A stretch of 64,000 nt of DNA, taken from the NCBI GenBank assembly GCA_911728435.2, contig OU452198.1, positions 4,836,001 to 4,900,000 on the forward strand. The letters are read 5' to 3'. The position numbers were made by a program, and so were the translations under genes. Source of the DNA: Apoderus coryli (lineage: Eukaryota > Arthropoda > Insecta > Coleoptera > Attelabidae). Under the pieces are notes generated by a model, which was not told the origin of the DNA, searched no databases, and saw only the letters and a program-made list of their open reading frames with translations. Shown in pieces: positions 42,515 through 56,000 of this stretch (position 1 is its first letter; each line of letters opens with the position of its first letter).

Positions 42515-44915
42515 TTGCCCACGAGGCACGAATAGCTCTCCATATTTAAGTGTAAAAGTAATAGTTTTATGACCTTTTTGTCATTTATCTAAATTTAATA
42601 AATTTTTGTTTTGTTTTAGACATTAGCTATTTTTTTTTCAGTATCGGGTTTTGTGCCTTTTTCTTCTCTTTGGAGGCACTATTTATACGCAGATATTTTA
42701 TATTTCAGATCTAGGCCAAGTTCTTGAACGCAAATTAATTGATTTTTTTTAGTTTTATTATAAAATTTATTTTGCCCCCTTTTCTACTATTTACGAACGC
42801 CTATGTAAACAAAATTGTTATGCTGCATGTTGTAGGTTATCTGTTAAGTGGTTTTTGAGTTATCACGGATACAAATTTTTTCTGACCCTTTTATAGAATT
42901 TTCACGGACGCCTATGGAACATTAATTTTTGTCGTGTATTTTTAACACCAATTCAACTAGTTAAATATAAAATTTTTTACATTTTAATTTTTTTTATTTT
43001 ACCCCTTTTTTACTATTTACGAACGCCTATGTAAATAAAAATTTTATGCTGCATTTTTTAGGTTATCTTATATGAAAGCTATATATAATTAGCCAATTTT
43101 TCTGGTATATTTGGGAAACATTTTTTTTTCGTTTTTGACCCTTTTTAAGACTATTTTCGAACGCCTGTGTGAACTAATTCTTTTACGTAACATTTTTTAG
43201 GTTATATTCTATCACAACTATAAAAAATTATTCAATATTTCGGATAAGTTTAGGAACTATGATTTTTTACATTTTTGAACCCTCTTTTAAACCTCTTGCC
43301 TACGCTCAATGTTCATCACCACCTATAAATATCCTGTAGTATTTTCGTACCAAATGTGGTTAAAATCCGTTAAGTGGTTTTTGAGTTATCACGGATACAA
43401 ATTCTGACCCTTTTATAGAATTTTCACGGACGCATATGGAACATTAATTTTTGTCGTGTATTTTTAACACCAATTCAACTAGTTAAATATAAAATTTTTT
43501 ACATTTTAATTTTTTTTTATTTTACCCCTTTTTTTTACTATTTACGAACGCCTATGTAACTAAAAATTTTATGCTGCATATTTTAGATTATCTTCTATCA
43601 AAGCTGTATATAATTAGCCAATTTTTCTGGTGTATTTGAAAAACTTTTTTTTTTCGTTTTTGACCCTTTTTTAAGACTATTTTCGAACGCCTGTGTGAAC
43701 TAATTCTTTTATGTAACATTTTTTAGGTTATATTCTATCACAACTATAAAAAATTATTCAATATTTCGGATAAGTTTAGGAACTATGATTTTTTAAATTT
43801 TTGAACCCTCTTTTAAACCTCTTGCCTACGCTCAATGTTCATCACCACCTATAAATATCCTGTAGTATTTTCGTACCAACTGTGGTTAAAATCCGTTAAG
43901 TGGTTTTTGAGTTATCACGGATACAAATTCTGACCCTTTTATAGAAATTTCACGGACGCCTATGGAACATTAATTTTTGTCGTGTATTTTTAACACCAAT
44001 TCAACTAGTTAAATATAAATTTTTTTACATTTTAATTTTTTTTTTATTTTACCCCTTTTTTTTACTATTTACGAACGCCTATGTAACTAAAAATTTTATG
44101 CTGCATATTTTAGGTTATCTTCTATCAAAGCTATATATAATTAGCCAATTTTTCTGGTGTATTTGAAAAACATTTTTTTTTTCGTTTTTGACCCTTTTTT
44201 AAGACTATTTTCGAACGCCTGTGCGAACTAATTCTTTTAGGTTATATTCTATCACAACTATAAAAAATTATTCCATATTTCGAATAAGTTTAGGAAATAT
44301 GTATTTTTTATATTTTGACCCCTTTTCCACTAGTTACGAACGCCTATGAAAGTAAGTTATTTATGACACATTTTATAGGTTATATTCTATTAAAGCTATA
44401 AATAATTAGTTAATATTTCTGCTATGTTTAAGAAGTACGGTTTTTTTAAATATTTTTTACCCCATTTTACACTATTTTCGAACGCCAATGTGGTCTAATA
44501 TTTTATGTTAAATATTTTAGGTTATATTCAATTAAATGCGTAAAAAATTATGCAGTATTTCGGATAAGTTTAAGAACTATGAATTTTTTTAATTTTTGAA
44601 CCCTATTTTAAACCCCTTGCCTACGCTCAATGTTTCCCAAAATCTAATCAGCTCCTTGCCATGTCCAATAGTATTTTTGTACCAAATTTGGTTAAAATCT
44701 GTTAAGCGGTTTTTGCGTTTTCGTGCATACAGACAGACAGACAGACAGACAGACAGACTGACAGACAGACAGACATTTTTTTAAAACTACTTATTTATGT
44801 ATAAAATGACCAAAAACAAGTATTTCCGGTGAAATTAAAAAAAATTTTTTTTTCATGAAACTAATAGTCTCCATATATACATATATTACATATATGATAT
44901 GGAGAGCTAAAAATA
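42515..44915. mobile_element. 2.4-kb tandem-repeat element, copy 1 (526-bp units, CAGA tail)
   Basis: Units of 526 bp (GTTAAGTGGTTTTTGAGTTA at 42843, 43369 and 43895) built from smaller related blocks with 'ACGAACGCCTATG'. Near the right end is the motif GTTAAGCGGTTTTTGCGTTTTCGTG followed by (CAGA)n at 44728-44776. TAGCTCTCCATAT (42533) is mirrored by ATATGGAGAGCTA (to 44909), so the element has about 13-bp inverted ends. The match to copy 2 begins earlier, at TGTTGCCC (42514), so the exact boundary is uncertain. Nested in the mariner-like element. Confidence 0.75.
44727..44776 (+). repeat. (CAGA)n microsatellite
   Basis: About 12 units of CAGA with one CTGA change, part of the tandem-repeat element. 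Confidence 0.9.
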
Positions 44916-45545
44916 ATAGTTTATAGCAAAAAGCAACATAATCGTTTACAAAAAACGTGACCACACTGACGCAAATTCTCTGGCAGGCCACAACTCATTT
45001 ACGATTACATCTGAGCAAATTTGTAGTGTTATCTCACGAATAATGCGTCGAATCTCATTTTTCAAGTCTGGAATTGTTGTCATATTATGCCTTAATTTTA
45101 ATGTAACCCCACAAATTAATTAACATCCCCATTTCTTAAATGAAGAAAGAACACCGTCTAACCGATGCGTACGGGGATTTGCAGCCACACGTTGCCGTAC
45201 ATCCTCAATATTATCAACCGATCGAGCTCGCCGTAAACGTTCTGGTACTCTCACATTTTACACAGACACAGTACTTTCAAATTTGCGCACAATATTGCGA
45301 ATAGTTCTTTCCGATGGACGATTTTGTACACCAAAATAATCACGAATGGCGGGAAACTACTGAAGATTGTTTTTCGAAAAGTAAGTTTTGACAATGTAAA
45401 CACGTTGCTCTACTGTATGTCGCTCCATAGTTAAAATTGTACAGGTGTGTACTTCAAATGAAGCAATAAAAATTATCGGAATATTTCTGATACCAAAATA
45501 TGTATAAACAAACAACATTCGGAACCTCTTAATGGAACACCCTTT

Positions 45546-46229
45546 ACAAAGAATTTCATTAATTTAATGAATTATTATCCTTCAATATTTATGAAAGGAC
45601 CTAGATCTTTATTTTCTAATGAACCCCAGTTTCATAATAAACCGGTATAGAATAATTTATATCATTTGACGCGCGATTAAGTGTTCATTCATAGACTATA
45701 GAAAAAAAATTCGTCCTGTGCATTTTTTTTTTGTCGGAGTTTAACTTGCTATTTTTACACCCTGTATAAAATTGGATCAATGTGCTTCAAAATTTATACA
45801 ACAATTTTGTTTTAGGAAGCCGCTGTAAAAATTGCAGCTTTCTGTCAGTACTCTCGAGAAAAATTTAGCATTATTTGATAATGCTGTTTTTGGTAAAACA
45901 ATGGCAAATGAATTCATATGTTAAAAACAGTAAGAGATACCTATACGGCATGTCAAAGCAATTAGGCTCACAATCACACGTAGATTTCAAAAATCCAATA
46001 ATAAATGGTGAGTTTCATTTGAAATTTTAAAGTTGGGTTCAGTATAACATGATCTAGCAACAGCACACTGGTAAAAATAGGTTCAAAGGTAGATCCCGAG
46101 ATCAAACAACAGTACCCAAAGTATCAGAAATATATTTCCTTCCGTTCTCTAGATACTTCTAATAGGCCATCAACTTTGGCTTATCCTGTATATAATATAT
46201 ATTTATGAAAAGATCTAGATCTTTATTTT
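45546..46229. other. non-coding spacer
   Basis: No gene. A segment of about 35 bp (TATGAAA.GA.CTAGATCTTTATTTTCTAAT) occurs at about 45590 and again at about 46203, suggesting a duplication or element ends. Confidence 0.35.
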
Positions 46230-46481
46230 CTAATTTGGACCATAAGTGTGTTTTGCTTTCAGGATTGTAATCAGCACTAGTTTCACAAGATGTTGGTAGC
46301 GACATCTAGTGTAAGAAGGCTGCAAAATTTCAACGAGAAGTTGGTAAGCCTGTTCTCGTTTATCCATATATTCTCTACTTTTCACCTTCCATAAGCAAGG
46401 ATTCTTCTGGAAAGTATTTATGAACACGCGCGGGGAGATACCATTTTTATACAAAATAGAATTCCTTGTTCCCCAGTACAC
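46230..46481 (-). pseudogene. MADF/Myb-SANT-like DNA-binding domain fragment
   Basis: The ORF contains FINTFQKNPCLWKVKSREYM and DKREQAYQLLVEI, matching the MADF pattern (I......P.LW......Y.....R..AW..I). It then degenerates, with HTYGPN near the end. MADF proteins often accompany PIF/Harbinger transposons, and this may be such a relic. No second exon found. Confidence 0.5.
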
Positions 46482-46915
46482 AAAACTGATAAAAAAAATG
46501 AAATGCTAGGACTTTCTTGGGTACACACGAGCATATTTGTACGCGACAGCCACGCAAAATGAAGTTCTGACAGATGTTGTCACGCCGTGCCTAAACGACC
46601 TGTCGACTCGTCGTGCAAATGTGTCAGTTTTGCATGATCGTCTGTGGCCGGGTTAAGGGCTTAATAAGGAAGCGCCCATGAACTTGAGTGAGTTTGATTG
46701 TTGCCACGACAATAGCAGAATACAAAATTTCCTGGATTCATGGATAACAATGCAGTTTTACACTTTTATTTCTGTTTGTATTAAGTATATAAGAGAATTC
46801 ATGTCCATACCTTCAAAAAACTCCGTATCGCAATCGCAGTCTTTAAATACAAAATCAAATGATATCAAGTAAACATTTTTAACTCAAAAACATATTTTTT
46901 AAACGAATAACAAAA
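46482..46915. other. 3' flank of the diaphanous-type gene
   Basis: Downstream of the stop codon at 46916-46918 on the minus strand, so it should include the 3' UTR. No poly(A) signal assigned with confidence. Confidence 0.4.
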
Positions 46916-47000
46916 TTATTTACCTCCAGCTGGACGGTGGCCTCGTTTTCTTTTCTGCTCTCTACCAAATGCGCTACCAGTCGATAGAGCCTCAAGCAAA
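46916..47000 (-). CDS. dia: dia last exon: DAD
   Basis: TTTTTCAG acceptor, then the T that completes [13 protein letters not shown] and the basic stretch [15 protein letters not shown], then TAA. Joined with the previous exon it gives MDSLLEAL, the autoinhibitory core that binds DID. Short C-terminus compared with vertebrate DIAPH. Confidence 0.92.
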
Positions 47001-50000
47001 CTGAAAAATAAACAACAAATATTAGGTTATAAGTCCTTAATTTGAATATCAAAAATATCCCACACATGGAAGTACCGAATTCACTGAAGATCAGCGGGCA
47101 GAGCTCTAGAGATGTTGGTCGCAAAGGGATTATAGTACTTTTAGTTTATACCTTACACATATTGAAGCAATTTATTTATCCAGAGTAACAGTGCAAACTT
47201 GTTCCTAGAGCTTAACTTCAAATAACTGGTTTCATGGTAGCTTCATGGGCTTATAGTGAAAGAAAAATCACCGTAATTTTATGCCACTCAATCCACTAGA
47301 CCAGTGGTCGCCAACCTTCTGAATGTATTGAGCACCTTCGGTAATTGTAGAATGTACAGTGAGCAACTTTTTTTTTTGAATGTACAGTGTTTTTGGGGCC
47401 TTGGTGTGGTATAGGACGCTATCAGACAGGACCTAATCAAGACCGTTTAGGCGTATGTTGTTTGGCATGAAAATATCCCTTCATAATATCATTGTCCTGC
47501 GTAAATTTCACGACCCCATTATTAGGAAAACAGATTTCAATTTTTTGGGGTCTTGGTTTGGTATAGGACGCTATCATACAGGACCTAATCAAGACCTAAG
47601 AAACTATTCTTAATGACCGATCCGAAGAATGTCGTTTGGCATGCAAATAGCCCTTCATAATATCATTGCCCTGCGTAAATTTCACGACCCCATTATTAGG
47701 AAAACAGATTTCAATTTTTTGGGGCCTTGGTTTGGTATAGGACGCTATCATACAGGACCTAATCAAGACCTAAGAAACTATCCTTAATGACCGTTCCGAA
47801 GAATGTCGTTTGGCATGCAAATAGCCCTTCATAATATCATTGTCCTGCGTAAATTTCACGACCCCATTATTAAGAAAACAGATTTCAATTTTTTGGGGCC
47901 TTGGTTTGGTATAGGACGCTATCATACAGGACCTAATCAAGACCTAAGAAACTATCCTTAATGACCGTTCCGAAGAATGTCGTTTGGCATGCAATTATCC
48001 CTTCATAATATCATTGTCCTGCGTAAATTTCACGACCCCATTAATAGAAAAATAGATTTCAATTTTTTGGGGTCTTGGTTTGGTATAGGACGCTATCATA
48101 CAGGACCTAATCAAGACCGTTTAGGCGTATGTCGTTTGGCATGAAAATATCCCTTCATAATATCATTGTCCTGCGTAAATTTCACGACCTCATTATTAGG
48201 AAAACAGATTTCAATATTTTGGGGCCTTTGTTTGGTATAGGGCGCTATCATACAGGACCTAATCAAGACCTAAGAAACTATCCTTAATGACCGTTCCGAA
48301 GAATGTCGTTTGGCATGCAAATAGCCCTTCATAATATCATTGTCCTGCGTGAATTTCACAACTCCATTATTAGGAAAACAGATTTCAATTTTTTGGGGCC
48401 TTGGTGTGGTATAGGACGCTATCATACAGGACCTAATCAAGACCTAAGAAACTATCCTTAATGACCGTTCCAAAGAATGTCGTTTGGCATGCAAATAGCC
48501 CTTCATAATATCATTGTCCTGCATAAATTTCATGAACCCATTATTAGGAAAAAAGATTTCAATTTTTTGGGGCCTTAGTGTGGTATAGGACGCTATCATA
48601 CAGGACCTAATCAAGACCTAAGAAACTATCCTTAATGACCGTTCCGAGGAATGTCGTTTGGCATGCAAATAGCCCTTCATAATATCATTGTCCTGCGTAA
48701 ATTTCACGACCCCATTATTAGGAAAACAGATTTCAATCTTTTGGGGCCTTGGTTTGGTATAGGACGCTATCATACAGCACCTAATCAAGACCTAAGAAAC
48801 TATCCTTAATGAGGAATCCTCCGCATGTCGTTATGCATAGCCCTTCATAATATGAGTGTCCTGCGTAAATATCACGACCCCATTATTAGGGAACCAGATT
48901 TCAATTTTTTGGGGCCTTGGTTTGGTATAGGACGCTATCATACAGCACCTAATCAAGACCTAAGAAACTATCCTTAATGAGGAATCCTCCGCATGTCGTT
49001 TGGCATGTAGATAGATATGTTGGGAGCTACGTACGAGAAATCTCTTCGCGAGCTACCAGAATTCTCGTCGCGATCGACGGGTCGGCGACCACTGCACTAG
49101 ACTGTGCTGTTCGGTTATGTGCTTCGTTGTAAGGCTGCGAATTGACGTAGAGGACTTATAACTCGGAAAAGTGATATTGATATTATTGGTTGTCGGTTTT
49201 AGAGCAGCTTGTTAATTATGCATTTAAATTGTTGGGGGAATAAACGATATTATTTTCCATAGGTTTTCCGGATTTCAAATTCTCTATCGAGCTTGGAAAG
49301 CTGTAACAGAACATCATGGCACAGATGTAAGAACTCAATCCAATCAACAATACAAACTGTCTCAGCAGGTTTCCAATCTAACGTTTATCGCAATGACTGT
49401 GTTTCTTCCTCATGGAGTGTAACCCAAAATCAAAAGTTGCAGTGATTCCCGCTCCGTTTTGGAGCCTAGTGAACTTTTACGGTCTCCTCAAGGATATATT
49501 AAGGGTAAATTCGCTTATGGTCGAAGATGTCCCGTTATAAATTAGCTAAAGCAGTGAGATCTATTTTCCCTTGATTCCTCTCACTTGAATGACCTTCATT
49601 GCAGATTTTCAACGATATAATACGTCAGAATACCTAGTTGATTATTGACCAGAGAAGTACACACTGGAACAGCTAATAGAGATGAGGAGGACCTTAAATA
49701 AACCAAGTTCCTTACGGATTAACCTGGCAGACAATCTCCCGCTGACTGCTCAGTAGGTTTGGTTCTTTCGCATACAACTTCATGTCGTCCATACGAATGA
49801 AGTGTGAGATTCTGCGAGAACTGAACGGATTTAGTGCAAGCCAGATTCAAAAAGTTTTGGTAGAGTTCTCTTTCAATCGCTCGCTTGTCTCCATTGTGAG
49901 GTCCTCAGGCGTGTAGCTTCTCAATCGATAACTAGGTGTCCTTTTCTTCCCCTGACTGAATTTGTGTGTCAGCTTTGTTCCCACGTTGAAATTTTGTTAA

Positions 50001-53000
50001 ATTAATACTTAATTTCCAAGTACTTTTTTGTATCTATTCTATTCCCACACATGGCGAATGGTCCTTCAGAAGACTGGATCTCTATTCGAAGCAGAGGCAT
50101 AGTAAAAAACAGAAAGTACTTCATGAAAATTTAGTCAAAACGTGACTATTTAATTTTAATGCCAATTGGAAGCTGGTAGAATAGGGGTCTTGCCAGAGAC
50201 TTGCTGCTGAAGCTAAAATTAAAGACATAAAACTTTGTGAAGCAACATACCTGTCCATTACACCTTCCTGCGTTTGTGATGGATTCATATCAATTAATCT
50301 TCGTTTATTTCTCTCTTCTCTATCTTGTTCCTGCTTCAATTTTGCTAATCGTGCTTTTTCTTTCTTCTCTTCAAGCTCTCTTTCAGCTTGATTGTCCATT
50401 CTTGCTTTCTACAAACAAATAAAGATATTTTGATTTAGTTTTCAGGCAGGGAAAACCCATTATTGATTATTTTCTTACCACAAAACTATCCTTAAATGTT
50501 TTGATATCCGTAAAGAACTCCTCCAAAGTATATTTCTGTTTATCAAACGCATAGTATTCAGCTAAATCGCTATAAAGTGACTCCATTTTCTGAAACATAC
50601 TTTGCATCACATCACACTGTTCTCTAGCTTCTTCCGCAAATTTCTATTTTCTAAGTTAAAGAAAATAATTTAATTTAATGAATTTCTACTACTGCTAATA
50701 AAGGATATATAATGAGTTTAAAGGATACATCCATAATTTCAACAAACTTATCGTCCTCACTTTGTGGTACCCTATTATTTTTCAAATCAGTCGATAAATT
50801 CCGTATACTACTATCCATTTGTCTTATACTCTTTTGTATTGTATCTAGCGATACTCGACTAGCTCTGGAAAATTATAACAATAAAATTACCAACAAAATA
50901 TTCCCCTGTTCGCCAGAATTTCGATAAATGGCCTCTAATTGAAGGTTTCTTTTACAGCAAGTAGTAATTAAAAAAGTTCCTTATGTACCACGGTAGTTTA
51001 ATTGATAAAACACCTGACCGGCAATTGGGAGATGTGGGTTCACATTCCACTTATCCCACGAATTTTTTTAATTCGCACATGTTAGGTAATTTAATTTTTC
51101 TCAGCTTAGTTGAATATTTTCCTTTCGTGTGTTTATATGATTTATTTGCCGTTTGCAAATAGAAAAAACATTGCATTATGACAGTGTGTAGTCTTTGATG
51201 CCTTTAAAATAAAGATCGAGACATAGTACTGCACATAGGAAGCAAGGCTACGAGGCTTTACAAACAAATAATATACAGATATCGACATACCTATCAACAT
51301 GTGGCATTTCATTTTCGAAATTTAGAATATCCGGCCATTTTGTCTCAACTATTTCAACAATATAGTGCAACAGAGTTTGCTTATTATTTACATCTTTTGT
51401 ACCCGTCAACTAAAATAAAACACACACATCAACTTTAATAACTTGACATAACCACAGTTTAATAAACAGTTATTCAACTTCGCGTCGGCACTTTGATGTC
51501 CTCACATTCTGCGCAGGCGCATTTGACACGATATTTCATTCATAAAATCGCAATAAGAGAACGTGCTAAAGGTCGACAGAGCCTGGATTTAAAAAATGGT
51601 ATAAAAGGAGAAGGCCAAATCTATGAGACAGCCTCACCTACACCTCCACGTGAAATGAAGTGGTGACATCATGGCCTGCCATTCATCTCACGTATATTTT
51701 GTTCTAATAAGAACAAACAATGCGCTATTATACTTACCGCAATAACTTTCAACACAAATTGGAATAACGTTTAATGCTTTAGTACGTTGTTATCATGGGG
51801 GGAGTGGTGTAGTCGCGCGTGCTTCAGCCTGTTGCGTAGGTATTATTTTGATGTAATTGTTTTCGTTCGATTTCGCTATGGACGATAGCCAAGCAGGGCC
51901 TTCAGGAACAAATCGGCCTCGTTTTTCTGCTTTTCATAAAAATTTGCAACAACAGTGAACGTGTTAGGACCAACATGAAGAAGAGTGGGTTAGATGTGAA
52001 GAACAACTGGGAGCAGATCGCTAACGACCGACCGAGATGGAGGCGTACAATTTACGAGGGCCATCAAGTTTTTGAGAGCAGCGTCGACGACATGAGGATG
52101 CGAAGAGACACCATGGAAAGGAGAGAGAGCGCATCGATGGGTGTATCAGTTTTGTGACAAAATTTGAGGCTCTAGGATCAGTCTGTTTAGCCATCTTAGG
52201 GCTCACAACAGAAATCCCTAATTCATACTCGTTAGTGAGTGGATTCTGATGTTGATGAGTTTTATTTGCCCGCGTAAACTACGGTTTAACAACTGAAAAC
52301 CGAGAAAAATACCATAGACCAAGAGCACATAGATAAAAGAAAACACTACGTACAGTTTTTCGTCCTTTGGAAAAGTAAAAAATCCCAAAGAGGAGTTATC
52401 TTTGTTGTTGCTTTTGTAAACAAACTCAAACACTATTAATTGTGTAGCGGGCTGGTTTTTATAACATTTTAGATAACTTTTTTATTGTTTAATTTTGTGG
52501 ACTGTATTTTTATTTTTGAAAATCTGTGAAAATTGGAAAGACTACCTTGGTTTTCTTCTTTTCGTGCATTGAAGGCCCTCCTCTTCAATTCCAGTGCGTA
52601 ATCCAATAATTGTCAAAAAAAATCTCAAAATTAGGCACACTTCACCTTTAACTTAGGTTAACGACTACTATTTTTAAGAAGGTGCGAATCTCCAATTTCT
52701 TATCGTAGTGAATATACAGGGAGACCAAAATACAAATTATTATACATTATTATTATTTAAAGAATTAAGACCGATTAGCTTATTACCAGTTTTCTCTAAA
52801 TTATTGGAAAAAGTGATAAAAGTTCAACTTTGTAAACATATAAATAAATACAGTATTTTGCCTGAGACACAATCCGGTTTTAGAGAGGGTCACAGTTGTG
52901 CTACGGCTCTACTGGATGTCACTGACCAGATTATAACGGCTACTGATAATAGTCAATGCAGTATCTTGGTACTGCTTGATTTTTCTAAAGCATTTGATAC

Positions 53001-56000
53001 TTTAGATCACAATGTTTTATTGACAATTTTACGTTATTTGGGACTTGGGACTATCAGAAAGTGCTGTATTATTTCTGTGCAATTATTTGCGTAATCGGGA
53101 GCAAAGAGTATTACTAAATGGTCATATCTCTTCTACATTGAGAATTTCTAGGGGTGTGCCACAGGTAACTATCCTTGGACCTATTTTGTACAGTCTCTCC
53201 ACGTTACAATTTCCTAGGTTTATTAAGAATTGTTCAGTGAAGATGTATGCGGATGACACGCAGCTTCTCTACTCTTTCAACCCAAATTCTATTGATTCTG
53301 GTTGCCGGATTGTTAATGATGACTTAGAAATCTTAAATAGAATTTCATTAAAACATGGTTTGGTACTTAACCCGAGTAAATGCGTCTCAATGTTGTTCGG
53401 AAGGCCAGTTGAGGTTCGGAGATTGAGTGATCGCGTTATGGTCAAAATTTGAAGGCACGGTATTGCCGCTTAAGTCTGAGGCGAGGAATTTGGGCTTGAT
53501 TATGGATAGTCGTTTGAGGTTCGATGGGCATGTGTCGGAGTGCATAAAGAAAGCTGTGGGGAATCTAAAGTTGTTGTACAATTCACGGCACATCCTTAAC
53601 ATTAAGCTTAAAACCATATTATGTGATTCCATTGTACTGTCGAATTTCAATCACTGCGACGCTGTCTATGGTCGGTGCCTTACAGCACATCGTATACAAA
53701 AGATACAGAAGTATTGCTTACGTTTTATTTATGGCATTAGAAAAGGACGGCCAGTTTCACACAAACTAAAAAGTGCAGACTGGCTGGATATGAAAACCAG
53801 ACGCTATGTGCATCGAGCTGCATTATACCACAAGATTATTACACTTAAACAGCCTGCATATCTTTACAGAAGAATTTCGTTTCGCACAGATGTCCACAAC
53901 TTGAATTTGCGTTTTAGAGGCAGCTTAACGACGCCTGTTCATCGAACTGGTATATTTGAGAGAAGCTTTACATTCGATATAGCAAAGGTAGTTCAATTTC
54001 TGCATTTTCGAGGCACCTTAAGCGTAGTCTCACTTAATTAGTATATAAATGTTTGTTTTGTATAATTTGCGTATGAAATTTTTGTAATTAGAGAGCTATG
54101 TGTATTGTTTTTTTTTGTGTATAAGGTTGAGTGTTCAAAACAGCTTGCAGACCAAGTTTGCCAGTTGCACTTCCGCCTTTTCGGGGAGTGACTGTATGTT
54201 GTTTATATATATACTGAGTATTGTATGAGCGATGTATGTTACTTACTGAATAAAGATTATTATTATTATTATTATAGAGTAAATATTGCAATTAGTAAAA
54301 CAATAATAATTAGGAAAGAGGGAACGTAACAAATGGTATACAAACCGGCAGAATATTTTTACGGCTTCCGATTTAAAAAAATAAATATAAATATCCTTCT
54401 CTGATCTGAAAGAGACAAAACTATTATGTAGTGGACAGCTGACGTAAAAGCAATATGCGCATGCCCAAAATATGAGGAAAACGTTCCTATTGGTGGCTTC
54501 ACAGAACGTCGAGAGTTGAACAACTGGTTCGGTACGGTATAAACTCTGACGACAACAAATTGTGTCATTAATCAAAGAGTCACACCCTATACTTATGTAA
54601 AATAAATTTTGGATCATACCTTGGTTAGAAAACTAATTTCAAATGCATATGCCGCTCCACTTTTACTACCCGAATTCATATAATTGCCCATAAGCAGAAT
54701 TAACTCTAATATCTTGGCGAACTTTTTACTTTTTTTGATTTCTTCACAGGCAGCAGTGCCTGCTACAATATCCTGCAAAATAGAAATAAAAACATTGACA
54801 TTTTCACGTCCTTCCATACTGAATATATTATTATCTTCACAGGATCAATCAAGTAAAACAGTTCCAACTATGCCAACGTTTCGTCCATATACTTAGACTA
54901 CTTAAGGGCTACAGTGAACAGCATTATATATTCATTGTAGCCCTGCAGAGGTCTAAATACATGGACGAAACGTTGCCATATTTGGATTGGTCCTATATCC
55001 TGTGAAAAAACCACACAAATCAGCCAAAATACATGGAGCAGAATCCTTACCGGTTTAGTATCGTTCACCATCTCTTTATAATGATGCTTAAAACTAAGTG
55101 ACTTCAATCTTGGCAAGAGTCGTTTAACTTCAGACATTTTTACACAAAACTGTTCTGCTTCTGTTAAATCTTTATAGGAATCCGTGAAGCTTTGCAGCTT
55201 ATTCAGCTGATCAGCTGGGGGTAAATACTAGAATGAAAAAGTATAGTTTGAAGTACGATTTATACTCTAACTTGCTGCGGTGATATTCGCTCAAAAAACC
55301 AAAAAAACAAATTAATAATACTGTATGCTAATATTATAAATAGAAAACTAAAAATAATAATTGTAACATCCTGAACTAAGCCTAACTACTTTGCTTAAAA
55401 AGTATAAATTAAAAAAAAACTAGCTGTTGCCCTCGAGGCACGAATAGCTCTCCATATTTAAGTGTAAAAGTCATAATTTTATGACCTTTTTGTCATTTAT
55501 CTAAATTTTTGTTTTGTTTTAGACATCAGCTATTTTTTTTTTTTTTTTGTATCGGGTTTTGTGCCTTTTTCTTCTCTTTGGAGGCACTATTTATACGCAG
55601 ATATTTTATATTCCAGATCTAGGCCAAATTCTTGTACGCAAAATAATTGATTTTTTTTTAGTTTTATTATAAAATTTATTTTGCCCTCTTTTCTACTATT
55701 TACGAACGCCTATGTAAACAAAATTGTTATGCTGCATGTTGTAGGTTATCCGTTAAGTGGTTTTTGAGTTATCACGGATACAATTTTTTCCTGACCCTTT
55801 TATAGAATTTTCACGGACGCCTATGGAACATTAATTTTTGTCGTGTATTTTTAACACCAATTCAACTAGTTAAATATAAAAATTTTTACATTTTAATTTT
55901 TTTTTCATTTTACCCCTTTTTTTTACTATTTACGAACGCCTATGTAAATAAAAATTTTATGCTGCATTTTTTAGGTTATCTTATATGAAAGCTATATATA

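Larger units (their letters stand above)
42450..45545 (-). mobile_element. mariner/Tc-like element split by a 2.4-kb tandem-repeat element
   Basis: Left end AGGTGTTCCAATAAGAG (42450) and right end CTCTTAATGGAACACCCT (to about 45534) form terminal inverted repeats. Inside the right part, minus strand at about 45050-45430: MERHTVEQRVYIVKTYF, NRPSERTIRNIVRKFEST, VRVPERLRRARSVDNIEDV, the HTH and linker of a transposase. A small DDE tail remnant (IPDLKNEIRRIIREI) lies at about 45010-45080. The catalytic core is missing. The interval 42530-44910 is a separate nested element. Confidence 0.65.

Noticed and set aside
44596..44784. ORF over the CAGA repeat (and its twin at 57529-57729)
   Set aside because: The RQTDRQTD peptide is the translation of a microsatellite; both lie inside the same non-coding element.
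39427..49094. CRISPR array
   Set aside because: Tandem repeats have no unique spacers of regular length and the locus is eukaryotic; units are contiguous satellite monomers.
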